Of a DNA stretch of 64,000 nt, positions 36,431 to 45,519 are shown piece by piece. Position 1 is the first letter of the stretch. Each line of letters starts with the position of its first letter. This stretch comes from Carnegiea gigantea (taxonomy: Eukaryota > Streptophyta > Magnoliopsida > Caryophyllales > Cactaceae), in NCBI GenBank assembly GCA_029747015.1, contig JAKOGI010000027.1:1605001-1669000 (forward strand), written 5' to 3'. The translations under genes and the position numbers were made by a program. The notes beneath the pieces were generated by a model. It was not told where the DNA came from. It did no database searches and saw nothing but the letters and a program-made list of their open reading frames with translations.

Positions 36431-39400
36431 TCCCCCCGCAAGCTTGGTAGGATTAGGAAGCATACCAAGCTTGTTTAAGATGTTCCAGTGTTGCTGAGAA
36501 GGAAGAATCTTAGTTAGGACATCAGCTAGCTGGGAATGCGTAGGCAAGTAATGTAACTGAATTAATCCTTCCATGACTTTATCTCTAGTGAAATGGCAGT
36601 CAACCTCAATATGTTTTGTTCTCTCATGAAACACGGGGTTTCGAGCAATGTGCAAAGCTGATTGGTTATCACAATGCAAGGTGACTGGCTTAAGATGGGT
36701 GACACCTAGCTCCTGAAGAAGACTAGTTAGCCATGTAAGTTCTGCTGCAGCTTGGGCCATTGCTCGATATTCAGCCTCTGCTGATGATCTTGCAATTGTA
36801 CTTTGCTTCTTGGACTTCCAGCTAATTGGAGACTGATTGAGAAGGATAACATATCCTGTAACAGACCTTCTAGTAGTAGGACAGGAAGCCCAGTCTGAGT
36901 CTGAGGAAGCTGTGAGTTTTAAAGAATCAATGCCCTTAAGCAGAATTCCCTGGCCTGATGTGCCTGATAAGTACCTTAACAAATGGTCTAGAGCTGCCAT
37001 ATGAGCAACAGTGGGCTTTTGCATGAATTGACTAAGGGTCTGTACAGCAAAGGATATGTCTGGTCTCGTATTTGTCAGGAAATTTAACTTTCCAATGTAT
37101 GTTCTGTAAAGAGTAGGATCTTCTAGAGGAACACTTGCATTTGCTAAAAGTTTGCAGTTAACAGGAAGAGGAGTGGCAGTGGGTCTGCTATGTAAATGGC
37201 CAGAATCTTTAAGCAGATCCTGGGTGAATTTCCTTTGAGTGAGACTAACTCCATCATTCAGCTGAGAAACCTCAAACCCCAGGAAGTAATGTAAGGCCCC
37301 TAAATCTTTGATACCAAAAACTGCATGCAAATGAAGTTTAAGTTGTTGTATCTCTGCAGGGTCAGACCCGGTCAATAAAATATCATCAACATACACAGCT
37401 ACAATGGTCATGTGTTGCTGTGTGGCTTTGAGGAAAAGACTGTAATCATTCTTAGATTGAGCGTAGCCTTGTTGTTTGAGAAAGTCAACAAGTTTAGTAT
37501 GCCATTGACGCGAAGCTTGCTTCAGCCCATATAAAGACTTTTGAAGTCTGCAGACTCTGTTTAGAGGGTTAGGAATGCCTTCTGGCATTTTCATATATAC
37601 TTCCTCATGTAAATCTCCATGTAAAAACGCATTGTTGACATCTAGTTGATAGAGAGACCATTTGCGAGCTGCTGCTAAGGCAATTATGGTTCTGATTGTG
37701 GTCATCTTGACTACGGGCAAAAATGTTTCAGTATAGTCAATGCCCTCCTTTTGTGTATTGCCTCTAATAACCAGTCTTGCCTTATACCTTTCTAGGGAAC
37801 CATCTGCCTTAAGCTTGATTTTGTATACCCACTTGGAGCTGATGGCCCTTTTCCTGGAGGTAGATCAACTTCTACCCAAGTGTTGTTGGCTCTTAAAGCT
37901 TCTATTTCAGCCTGCATGGCCTGGATCCAATGTGGAGAAGTGGCAGCCTCTTTGTAAGATGTAGGCTCATGTAAATGGTCCAACTGAGTTATGGCCAGCT
38001 GTTGGGTCTGAGATAAGGCAGAGAATTTGACCAAGTTACACCAATGCTGAGTACCAAGGGAACATAGATAATCCTGTAAATATCCTGGGGGTTTAGAATT
38101 TTTGGTAGATCTTCTAATCTGAGGCTGATGGGTTTGTACTGTGGGTAGAGGTGGAGAAGGAAGAGTAGGTGAAGGTGAATGAGATGAACCATCATTAGGT
38201 AGAAGTGGAGCAATGTTGGGAGAAGATTCAGGGATAATGTCTGCTGGTCTTTGTGGATATCCAGAGATGGTAGATTCAAGATGACTGCCCTTTCCATGAT
38301 CTGATAAGAATATGCTGTTGGGCAGAACTAAGTCTGAATGTGACAAGTGTGAAAAGGGAAAATATTCCTCATGAAAAACAAGGTCTCTACTGTAGTGTAT
38401 GTGTTTGGTTACAAGATTGTAAACTTTATAGGCCTTCTTATGAACAGGATACCCTAAAAAAACACATGGTTCTGCCCTTGGTTCAAACTTGGTTCTTCCA
38501 TACTTTAAGGTTGACATAAAACAAAGACATCCAAAATTTTTTAAATGGTTGTATGTGGGCTGAGTATTGAATAGGAGTTCATAAGGAGTTTTGAAGTTAA
38601 GCACAGAATTAGGCAATCTGTTGACCAAGTAAGTAGCAGTTAAAATGCAGTCTCCCCAGAATCTTGTTGGTATCTTGGACTGAAACAATAGTGCCCTTGC
38701 CACTTCTAAAAGTTGTTTATATTTTCTCTCCACTATTCCATTTTGTTGTGGAGTATGAACACAAGAAGTTTGGTGTATAATTCCCTTGCGGTGGTAATAT
38801 TCTACTGCATGCTTATCACCAAATTCTTGTCCATTATCTGACCTAACAATCTGAACCTGTGTGTGAAACTGGGTAGCCACATAGTTGAGAAATGATTCCA
38901 ACATAGAGAAAGCATTGCTTTTATGAGATACCAAGAAAACCCAGGTAGTTCTAGAATAGTCATCAACAATGGATAGAAAATATTTGAAGCCATCATATGT
39001 AACTGTCCTATATGGACCCCAAATATCTACATGTATTATCTCAAAAACTTTGGTTGATCTGGAAGTACTTATGGGAAAGGAGTTTCTGTGTTGCTTGGCT
39101 TGGGGGCAGACTTTACAAATGCTGATGGGCCCCTTGCAAGGTAGATTCTGTATGTGATTCATGTGCTGTGTAGAAGGATGACCCAATCGACAATGCCACA
39201 ACTCTGCTGCTGTCATGTTTTTCTTGCTGCAATCAGAATGTTGTGGCTTCAAAGTGCTGGTTGCTGAGTTGGCTAAGTACAAACCGCCTATTTCTTTACC
39301 AAGAGCCAGTTGGCTGTTCTTCAAAGGGTCCTGTATATAACAGGAAGTAGATGTGAACACAATGTTAGAGCATAATTGCTTGGCTAATTTACTTGCCGAG

Positions 39401-40167
39401 AGTAAATTGAACTGAAATTCTGGTACATGTAGAACATCTTGTAAGGTAATTGTAGTACTGAGATTGACAGTCCCAATGTGTTTAACTTGGACTTGCTTCC
39501 CATTGGGCATTGTTATGTAGCATGCCTTAGTCACAGGTATGAAGGATTTAAACAATGAAAGGTGTGGGGTGATGTGATCAGTAGCCCCACTGTCTATGAT
39601 CCATTTGACCTCTGGTTGGATAGTAAGCAGACGAAAGGACTTACCAGCTAAGAAGCCTGTCTGCTGAGTGTCTGAATTTGGCATAACCTCCATATTTTGC
39701 TTGCTTAATAATGCCAAGAGTTGCTCATACTGTGCTGAAGTCAATGTGTGTTGACCTGTTGACTGAACTGATGAAGTTTCAAGAAATGAATCAGATTGTT
39801 GGGCTGAAGCAGCCAATCTTCGACCCCTGTCATTTTGACCTCTTAGCCTCTGTAGTTTGTAGCATTTATCTATTGTATGCCCTGGTTTTCTGCAATAGTT
39901 ACACTGAACATTGAGCCTTCTTCCTCCAGTATTGCTTGGTGGTTGTGAGCCTGGGAAGCCTGTTCCATGATATATCCCCTGAGATGAATGCACTGAGGAA
40001 TGGTTTGATGATCTGCTTGGATGTGACTGCTGTTTTTGATGCACAAGAAAAGCTGAGGACTCAATCTCTAGTGGATTAGCAACATTTTTGATTTCTTTTT
40101 GCTGTTCTTCTTGAATAACCATACTACTGGCCTGACTCACAGTAGGCAAAGGATTCAACATCAAGAT
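36398..40167 (-). pseudogene. Copia polyprotein, C-terminal part (gag knuckle to RNase H), one frameshift
   Basis: In order from 40167: the end of gag with a CCHC knuckle (CNYCRKPGHTIDKCYKLQ), protease (WIIDSGATDHIT), pre-integrase (LWHCRLGHPSTQHM), integrase with the DDE residues in HVDIWGP, RSDNGQEF and QQNGIVERKYK, then reverse transcriptase with YVDDILLTGS, and RNase H ending near ADVLTKILPSQQHW. The frame is clean except for one break near 37849, where an A-run before GGGCC is one base short. Downstream of it the product continues in the next frame to 36398, within the LTR. Apart from this break and the gypsy insertion the coding region looks complete. Confidence 0.93.
36431..36440 (-). 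other. Copia polypurine tract
   Basis: The minus strand reads TGCGGGGGGA immediately before the 3' LTR. This is the expected priming site for plus-strand DNA synthesis. Confidence 0.85.
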
Positions 40168-40172
40168 ACTAT
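40168..40172. repeat. Gypsy target-site duplication, left copy (ACTAT)
   Basis: It pairs with ACTAC at 53369-53373, with one mismatch in five. Removing the gypsy plus one copy restores an open Copia gag frame across the junction, which supports the boundaries. Confidence 0.85.
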
Positions 40173-40790
40173 TGTAAACGCAAATTTCGAGGCTAAAATA
40201 AATTAGACAAGAAATTCTGCAACAAATTGAATTTTTGTATTGATTTTGTATATGGGTACAATCTCTGAATTTGATACAATAAAATTGATCCTCTGATTCG
40301 ATCTCCTAATGACTTGAGTACTCCGAGGGCTTGATGCTTGATCTCGGTTGATGCAAATCAGCTGAAGAACTCTGAAGATGTTTCTTGGTTCTGATCTGCC
40401 AGTGACTGGTTGTGATTTCTGAAACTCTGCAAGTCTTGATCCTTCTCGCTTGGTAGCTGGATGCTCCTTGCTGTCCGAGCTCTGAATTCTGCAAATGCTG
40501 AGTGCCCCCCAAATGAAGGGAGAAGGCCTCTATTTATAGGCTCTGCCGGTTAGGGTTGGAGCCGGGTTTTGGGCCTAGGCCCAGTAATAATTTTCTTATT
40601 TTTAAATAAAGAAAATAATTACTAATTCCTGCATCATCGATGACGCGTGGCGACTTTTGATTGGCTGCACCTAATTTTGACCGAGCGGGCCAACCAAAGT
40701 CAACGTAACACGTGCACTTTATGGTTGGTCCATTTTTTACACGTGGCATCATTTAATTCGTTATAGATTTTTTTTTTTTGGCCTTCTACA
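40173..40790 (-). repeat. Gypsy 3' LTR
   Basis: 618 bp. Relative to 52751-53368 I count 13 substitutions (11 transitions) and two 1-bp indels. It contains a TATAAATA box (minus, 40531-40538). Confidence 0.95.
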
Positions 40791-40924
40791 AATGTCTCCT
40801 CGAAAGTCGGTCGCGCAATCAATTTTTTTTGAAGCGGCTGAGTCTCGAATACTTAATTGATGCAAATGATCAAAGGTTTGACGGGGTCAATTTTTTTTTA
40901 CTTGCCCAGTATTTTTTTCGATTG

Positions 40925-41090
40925 AAATTTTTCTTTCTTTCTTTCTTTTTTTTTTTGCACGCATGTCTTCCCCCTTTTTTTTTTTTGACCCTTCTTTTTT
41001 TTTGCCTTTTTTTTTTCCTTCTTTTTTTTTTGTGGGGGGCACGTATGGCTTCCCCTTTTTTTTTTTGACCCCTTTTTTTTTAGTGATAAT
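40925..41090. repeat. Polypyrimidine-rich tract with internal duplication
   Basis: Repeated T8-T12 runs separated by C-rich words. A unit resembling gcacg(c/t)atg(t/g)cttcccc followed by T-run and gacccc occurs twice. It is part of the hypervariable region next to the gypsy 3' LTR. Confidence 0.75.
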
Positions 41091-41279
41091 TCTTGAGTTG
41101 ATAAAATTCTATCAATAATTTTAGATAGAATTTATCTAAAACTCAAAGAGATGAAAATTTATCGATATTCGAATTGCAGTAGGAGTAGGAAGTTTCAATT
41201 GCCTACTACTATATATACTCATCTACAAGTGCCTCCAATTCACCAAAAAATTTTTCTTCTATTCAGTACCGAACCTGAG

Positions 41280-41314
<35 letters not shown>
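41280..41314. repeat. (ATT)n microsatellite
   Basis: About 11 trinucleotides. It lies just downstream (minus strand) of the end of the captured CIP7-like frame. Confidence 0.95.
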
Positions 41315-41335
41315 TTTGGCAGATTGTTTTCTTCA

Positions 41336-41863
41336 TCAATGTTTTGTAGCTTCCAATAGCGTGATTTTCCTCTGCATGGTAGATTTATCTTCCTCCGGTT
41401 GATGCGTGAAGGGCTGGTAAAGGACAATTGCTTTCTCATTGCCATTTGTTGCTACTTTGCTGCCTTCAATGTTCTCTTCGACCTTTGCTGGAAGGTCTTC
41501 TACAAAGTGTGCCGCAGTCTCACCATTATTCTGAATAGAAATTGCCTTCTCAATCTGTACAATTTCAGATTCTATCGTGTAAACACGCTCAAGAATCTTC
41601 GGAGTACTCACAAAGCGAACAAACCTTTCCACAGTTCCCTTTGTAAACCATGTTGAGTCACTGCCACGCTTCGGTTCAAGGACAATAGAATAGCCTCCCT
41701 TCCCAATCTGCTCCTGAGCTGCCCTTAAATGGGCAAGAAAAGGGTTCAGCAAACCTGATGCAATCTTCTCGGATTTCCCATTAGCAGTGCTTACTAGGTC
41801 ACACCTGGTTCTAGTAGGTGTAACCTGGAAAACAATAGAATCAAGGCGAGTACTCGACTTCAT
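41336..41863 (-). pseudogene. Captured fragment of a COP1-interacting protein 7 (CIP7)-like gene
   Basis: A 175-codon open frame starts at 41863 with MKSSTRLDSIVFQVTPTRTR and continues ASGLLNPFLAHLRAAQEQIG, GGYSIVL, WFTKGTVERFVRFVSTPKIL and VYTIESEIVQIEKAIS. This matches the conserved N-terminus of plant CIP7-like proteins, nuclear proteins linked to COP1 and light-dependent gene expression. The family protein is many hundreds of residues longer, so this is a 5' fragment only. It ends in an unrelated-looking tail (ITLLEATKH) followed by stops. The frame has no internal stop. It lies inside the gypsy element between the PMD ORF and the 3' LTR, so it was acquired from the host genome. Confidence 0.8.
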
Positions 41864-42250
41864 ATGCTCTCAAAGGCAATTAGAATCCAAATAAGAGCTA
41901 TTAAAACCCTTAATTCACAAACCCAGCAAGCAATTTACACTAGTGACCCAAAACCTATCATATCAGATGTAAAAAGAATTTTCTCTTTTTCCTTTGATAG
42001 ATCTGGTCACTGAAGACACTTTTACGAATTGACAGGTGGGATCTTTTGCCTTTTGGATGAGAAAGAAGTGGGCAAATGAGGCTTACAGCTAACTAGCATC
42101 AAAGGAACGGGCCATTGCAATTGCGCAGAGAGAGAGAGAGAGAGAGAGAGAGAGCGTGAGATAGTAGAAAGTAGGGTCTCAAAGAGAGAGAAGAGGACAG
42201 CAAAAAGAAAACCCAGAAAGCCTTTGTCATCGCAGGATTGCTGTAATTAG
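41864..42250 (-). promoter_or_regulatory. Probable captured 5' UTR of the CIP7-like fragment
   Basis: Upstream of the CIP7-like start (minus strand) lies leader-like sequence with a long CT/GA repeat (42127-42154) and pyrimidine-rich patches, typical of plant 5' UTRs. No other element explains this stretch. Whether a promoter was captured with it cannot be told. Confidence 0.4.
42127..42154. repeat. (GA)n microsatellite
   Basis: About 14 GA dinucleotides in the leader of the CIP7-like fragment. Confidence 0.95.
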
Positions 42251-42511
42251 TGCCCAATTACGTAAAAGTGTTAGTCCCAATAATACTAACACTTTATTGT
42301 AATTTATAATTGTGTTACATTACGTACAGGTGTTCGTTCCGATGACAACAACACCTTATTGTAATTTTGCGTACTTTTGTTGTTTTTTTTTTTGTTCTCC
42401 TTGCTTCTGCCAACAGACGTTCAACATTCTGATGCCGCCTTTTTTTTTTGATTTTTTTTTTTTTGGAGAACTTAAATTTATGTTTTTTTTTTTTCTCAGG
42501 AAGCTGCTGAA

Positions 42512-43359
42512 TCAACTTAAGTTCCTTTCTGCTGGCCACGACTCCCCTGATTTGATCGCGAAGTGAGGTCGACTTCTAATACGAGGAATCGTTTCTCCCC
42601 GTAGATTCGATTCTTCGCAGACGATTCCCTCACTTAATCTAATTTGGGTCGACTTTAATTTCTTCCTTCCAACCACGACTCCCCCGATTAGATCGCGAAG
42701 TGAGGTCGACTTTTAAGACGAGGAATCGTTTCTCCCCGTAGATTCGATTCTTCGCAGGCGACTCCCTCACTTAATCTAATTGGGGTCGAATTGAATCTCT
42801 TTCTTCCAGCCACGACTCCTCCGATTAGATCGCGAAGTGAGGTCGACTTCTAAGACGAGGAATCGTTTCTCCCTGTAGATTCGATTCTTCACAGGCGACT
42901 CCCTCACTTAATCTAATTGGGGTCGACTTGAATCTCTTTCTTCTAGCCACGACTCCTCCGATTAGATCGCGAAGTGAGATCGACTTCTAAGACGAGGAAT
43001 CGTTTCTCCCTGTAGATTCGATTCTTCGCAGACGACTCCCTCACTTAATCTAATTGGGGTCGACTTGAATCTCTTTCTTCCAGCCACGACTCCTCCGATT
43101 AGATCGCGAAGTGAGGTCGACTTCTAAGACGAGGAATCGTTTCTCCCCGTAGATTCGATTCTTCGCAGGCGACTCCCTCACTTAATCTAATTGGGGTCGA
43201 CTTGAATCTCTTTCTTCCAACCACGACTCCTCCGATTAGATCGCGAAGTGAGGTCGACTTCTAAGACGAGGAATCGTTTCTCCCCGTAGATTCGATTCTT
43301 CGCAGGCGACTCCCTCACTTAATTTAATTGGGGTCGACTTGAATCTCTTTCTTCCAACC
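42512..43359 (+). repeat. 137-bp tandem array (about six copies) ending at the PMD start codon
   Basis: The landmark gatcgcgaagtgag occurs at 42554, 42691, 42828, 42965, 43102 and 43239, exactly 137 bp apart each time (one copy has a variant next to it). Copies differ at only a few positions. Each unit contains self-complementary words (GCGAAG/CTTCGC, AAGTGAGG/CCTCACTT). The last unit runs to cttccaacca, where the other units continue CGACTCC and this one continues TGGTGC, making the ATG of the PMD ORF. Tandem repeats in the 3' region of Tat/Ogre elements are a known source of satellite DNA. Confidence 0.95.
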
Positions 43360-45519
43360 ATGGTGCATTTTCTGGATTCATCATCCGATCCCAAGAAGCC
43401 AACTCTTACCATCCTGGACAGAGAAGATGATCCAATTGAAGAAGGCGTGACGCTCCGTGTAGATATGCCAACACCCCTACCGTCCAGGCGTTCTTTACTC
43501 CATAACTACCTTGCAGATTCATGCTGGAGTGTGGAATCTACCCGTGACATACAAAGATCAGACGGAGTCATCTCGACTTTGAGAGTCTTGAAACTTAGCT
43601 CGCCATTATTTGCATCTTCAGTCCCTTCCCAAGGAGCAACACCCTTACTTAGGCATCGTATCATGGATGGAACACTATCCTGGGGTAATTTTTCACCTTG
43701 TTTCTCCGACAACTTCTTCATACCGTGCTATTGGGAATGGCTTGAAGACGTTCTCGGTCGCAACAAGGACAAACTTAAGGAATGGAGGCTTCATGACGGA
43801 CTATATGCATCACTGTTCTCTTATCACATAAGTCTCACCGTCTTCAAAATATTTTGTGAGCTGTGGTGCCACACTACCAACACCTTTTGCACAGAGAGTG
43901 GCGATATGTCAATCTCCTTATGGGATTTGCGGACTATAGGTGGACTTCCAGCTGACGGTGCTTACTACGAAGAAGTCATTCCACCCGCCAGAGAACTCCT
44001 TTCTGCAGGACGTGGAGAAAATGATATTCCAGCGACTTGCACATTCCTTTTTTTCGCATTCCACAGACTATGCCAAGATGTTCATGGCCTTATTCAACTT
44101 CCTGCTACCGAATGGATACGCTTCTGGTTTCGAAGGCGGCAGATTTACACACCTCCTCCCAGTCATGACAACAGAAAGCGAGTTAAAACTCCAACAAACA
44201 CATCATGTCCATATGGTATGATTGCTCGTCGCACAGGGCGAACGAAGAGAGAGAAGGACCCTTTTGTGACGCTCAACATTCCTGAGGCTCTAATCGAAGA
44301 GACTTACCTTGCTGCCCTAATTTCCTGTTGGCTGTGCTCATTTGTGCTACCAACTGAAGCAGTGTGCCTTATTCGTCCAACTGTGTTTGTAGCTGCAAGC
44401 AAACTAGCTCGCGGGGAATATCTAAACCTCGCAATTCCTGCTTTGGCTAGCATTTATCGGGGATTACATAGAATTTCCACGGCTCGGAGCTTGAATAAGT
44501 TGGAAGTAATTTTCCCTATTCACTACGTTTATGGATGGTTAGGGACTTACTTCCCAACTTATTTTGATCATCCCCATCATCGGCATGGCCATCCTAAAAT
44601 GGTGAGGTTCTCTGGCGAAAAGATGAATCGTACTCCTGACGTACAAGAAGCTCGAGAACTATTGAAATGCAAGGATCCATCCGTCATGTATTCTAACGCT
44701 CTTATGAAGGATACATCGATCACCTTGATTGACACCCAAAATTTATCCTCAAGCTGGAAAGCATATTTGATTTGCCTCCGTTCTGGGTTTTTGACTTTGC
44801 GACAAGGAAGAACAATTGTGATCGAACCATACTTCCCTTGTAAGTTTGGGCGACAATTTGGCTTCTATCAAGATGTACTCAGTGAGCCACAGATGAATGA
44901 CAGAGAGGGCACCTTACAGGATGTAGCTCGCTATTGGTTCAACCTTACAGAACATATAACGATGTCCAGCGTGACAATTCCTGCTCCTCCTGACAAGAAG
45001 TCTACACTGGTTACCATTGCATATGCTAATTGGTGGCGATCTTCGCGAGGCGACCTTTTCTCTCAAGGGCTTAAACATCCTAGAGGCGAGATGGTGCAAC
45101 CACGAAGAGCTCCTAAAGTGAGAATTGCTGATGATGCATCCGCCTTAGTTGTCACATCTGGTAAAGTAAGTGCACATAAGCCAATCATGCAGCAGCGTAA
45201 TGAACATACCCTATCTCCAGCTGAGCTTAGAAAAGAAGGAGGGGATAGTTCCTCATTAGAAGCAAACACATCTCCTCAGAAAAGTAGAAGTTGTTCGCCT
45301 GGTAAAGAGAAGATTGAAGTTTTGAGAGGTTTGGGTGTTAGGTCTTCCATTAGTGGAGCGAAGAATTTGTCAGGCTCGAAAAGCAAACTAGACGTTGCCA
45401 CCAAGCTGCCTAACTCCAAGAACAAGTCTAACAGTGCGACGAGCTCACTGAAATCGGCAAACAAAGCAAAGGGAGAGGTGCATCTTGTTATCTTGCCCCC
45501 TTTTCCTTCCCCTTTTTGA
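43360..45519 (+). CDS. Plant mobile domain (PMD) protein, antisense to gag-pol
   Basis: A 719-codon frame without any stop starts at ATG 43360 in a strong plant context (CCAACCATGG). The N-terminal two-thirds match the transposon-type plant mobile domain: LSWGNFSPCFSDNFFIPCYW, LYASLFSYHISLTVFKIFCE, TNTFCTESGDMSISLWDLRT and IGGLPADGAYYEEVIPPARE. After about residue 580 the protein becomes basic and S/K-rich (SSISGAKNLSGSKSKLDVAT), ending LPPFPSPF. PMD proteins occur as host factors (MAIN/MAIL1 group, silencing and genome stability) and as passengers of gypsy and Mutator-like elements; the function in elements is unknown. The frame is intact although gag-pol of the same element is broken. The stop codon lies at the junction with the truncated integrase, so the C-terminus may be an artefact of a deletion. 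I used the ATG rather than an in-frame TTG at 43339. Confidence 0.85.
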   Translation: MVHFLDSSSDPKKPTLTILDREDDPIEEGVTLRVDMPTPLPSRRSLLHNYLADSCWSVESTRDIQRSDGVISTLRVLKLSSPLFASSVPSQGATPLLRHRIMDGTLSWGNFSPCFSDNFFIPCYWEWLEDVLGRNKDKLKEWRLHDGLYASLFSYHISLTVFKIFCELWCHTTNTFCTESGDMSISLWDLRTIGGLPADGAYYEEVIPPARELLSAGRGENDIPATCTFLFFAFHRLCQDVHGLIQLPATEWIRFWFRRRQIYTPPPSHDNRKRVKTPTNTSCPYGMIARRTGRTKREKDPFVTLNIPEALIEETYLAALISCWLCSFVLPTEAVCLIRPTVFVAASKLARGEYLNLAIPALASIYRGLHRISTARSLNKLEVIFPIHYVYGWLGTYFPTYFDHPHHRHGHPKMVRFSGEKMNRTPDVQEARELLKCKDPSVMYSNALMKDTSITLIDTQNLSSSWKAYLICLRSGFLTLRQGRTIVIEPYFPCKFGRQFGFYQDVLSEPQMNDREGTLQDVARYWFNLTEHITMSSVTIPAPPDKKSTLVTIAYANWWRSSRGDLFSQGLKHPRGEMVQPRRAPKVRIADDASALVVTSGKVSAHKPIMQQRNEHTLSPAELRKEGGDSSSLEANTSPQKSRSCSPGKEKIEVLRGLGVRSSISGAKNLSGSKSKLDVATKLPNSKNKSNSATSSLKSANKAKGEVHLVILPPFPSPF

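Noticed and set aside
37989..38297. 102-codon minus-strand ORF
   Set aside because: Shadow frame of the Copia polyprotein.
42512..43359. Regularly spaced repeats resembling a CRISPR array
   Set aside because: Units are 137-bp head-to-tail tandem repeats with no unique spacers, in plant nuclear DNA.
43339..43359. Upstream TTG start for the PMD ORF
   Set aside because: The ATG at 43360 has a strong context and begins just where the PMD-specific sequence starts; the seven extra codons are repeat-array sequence.
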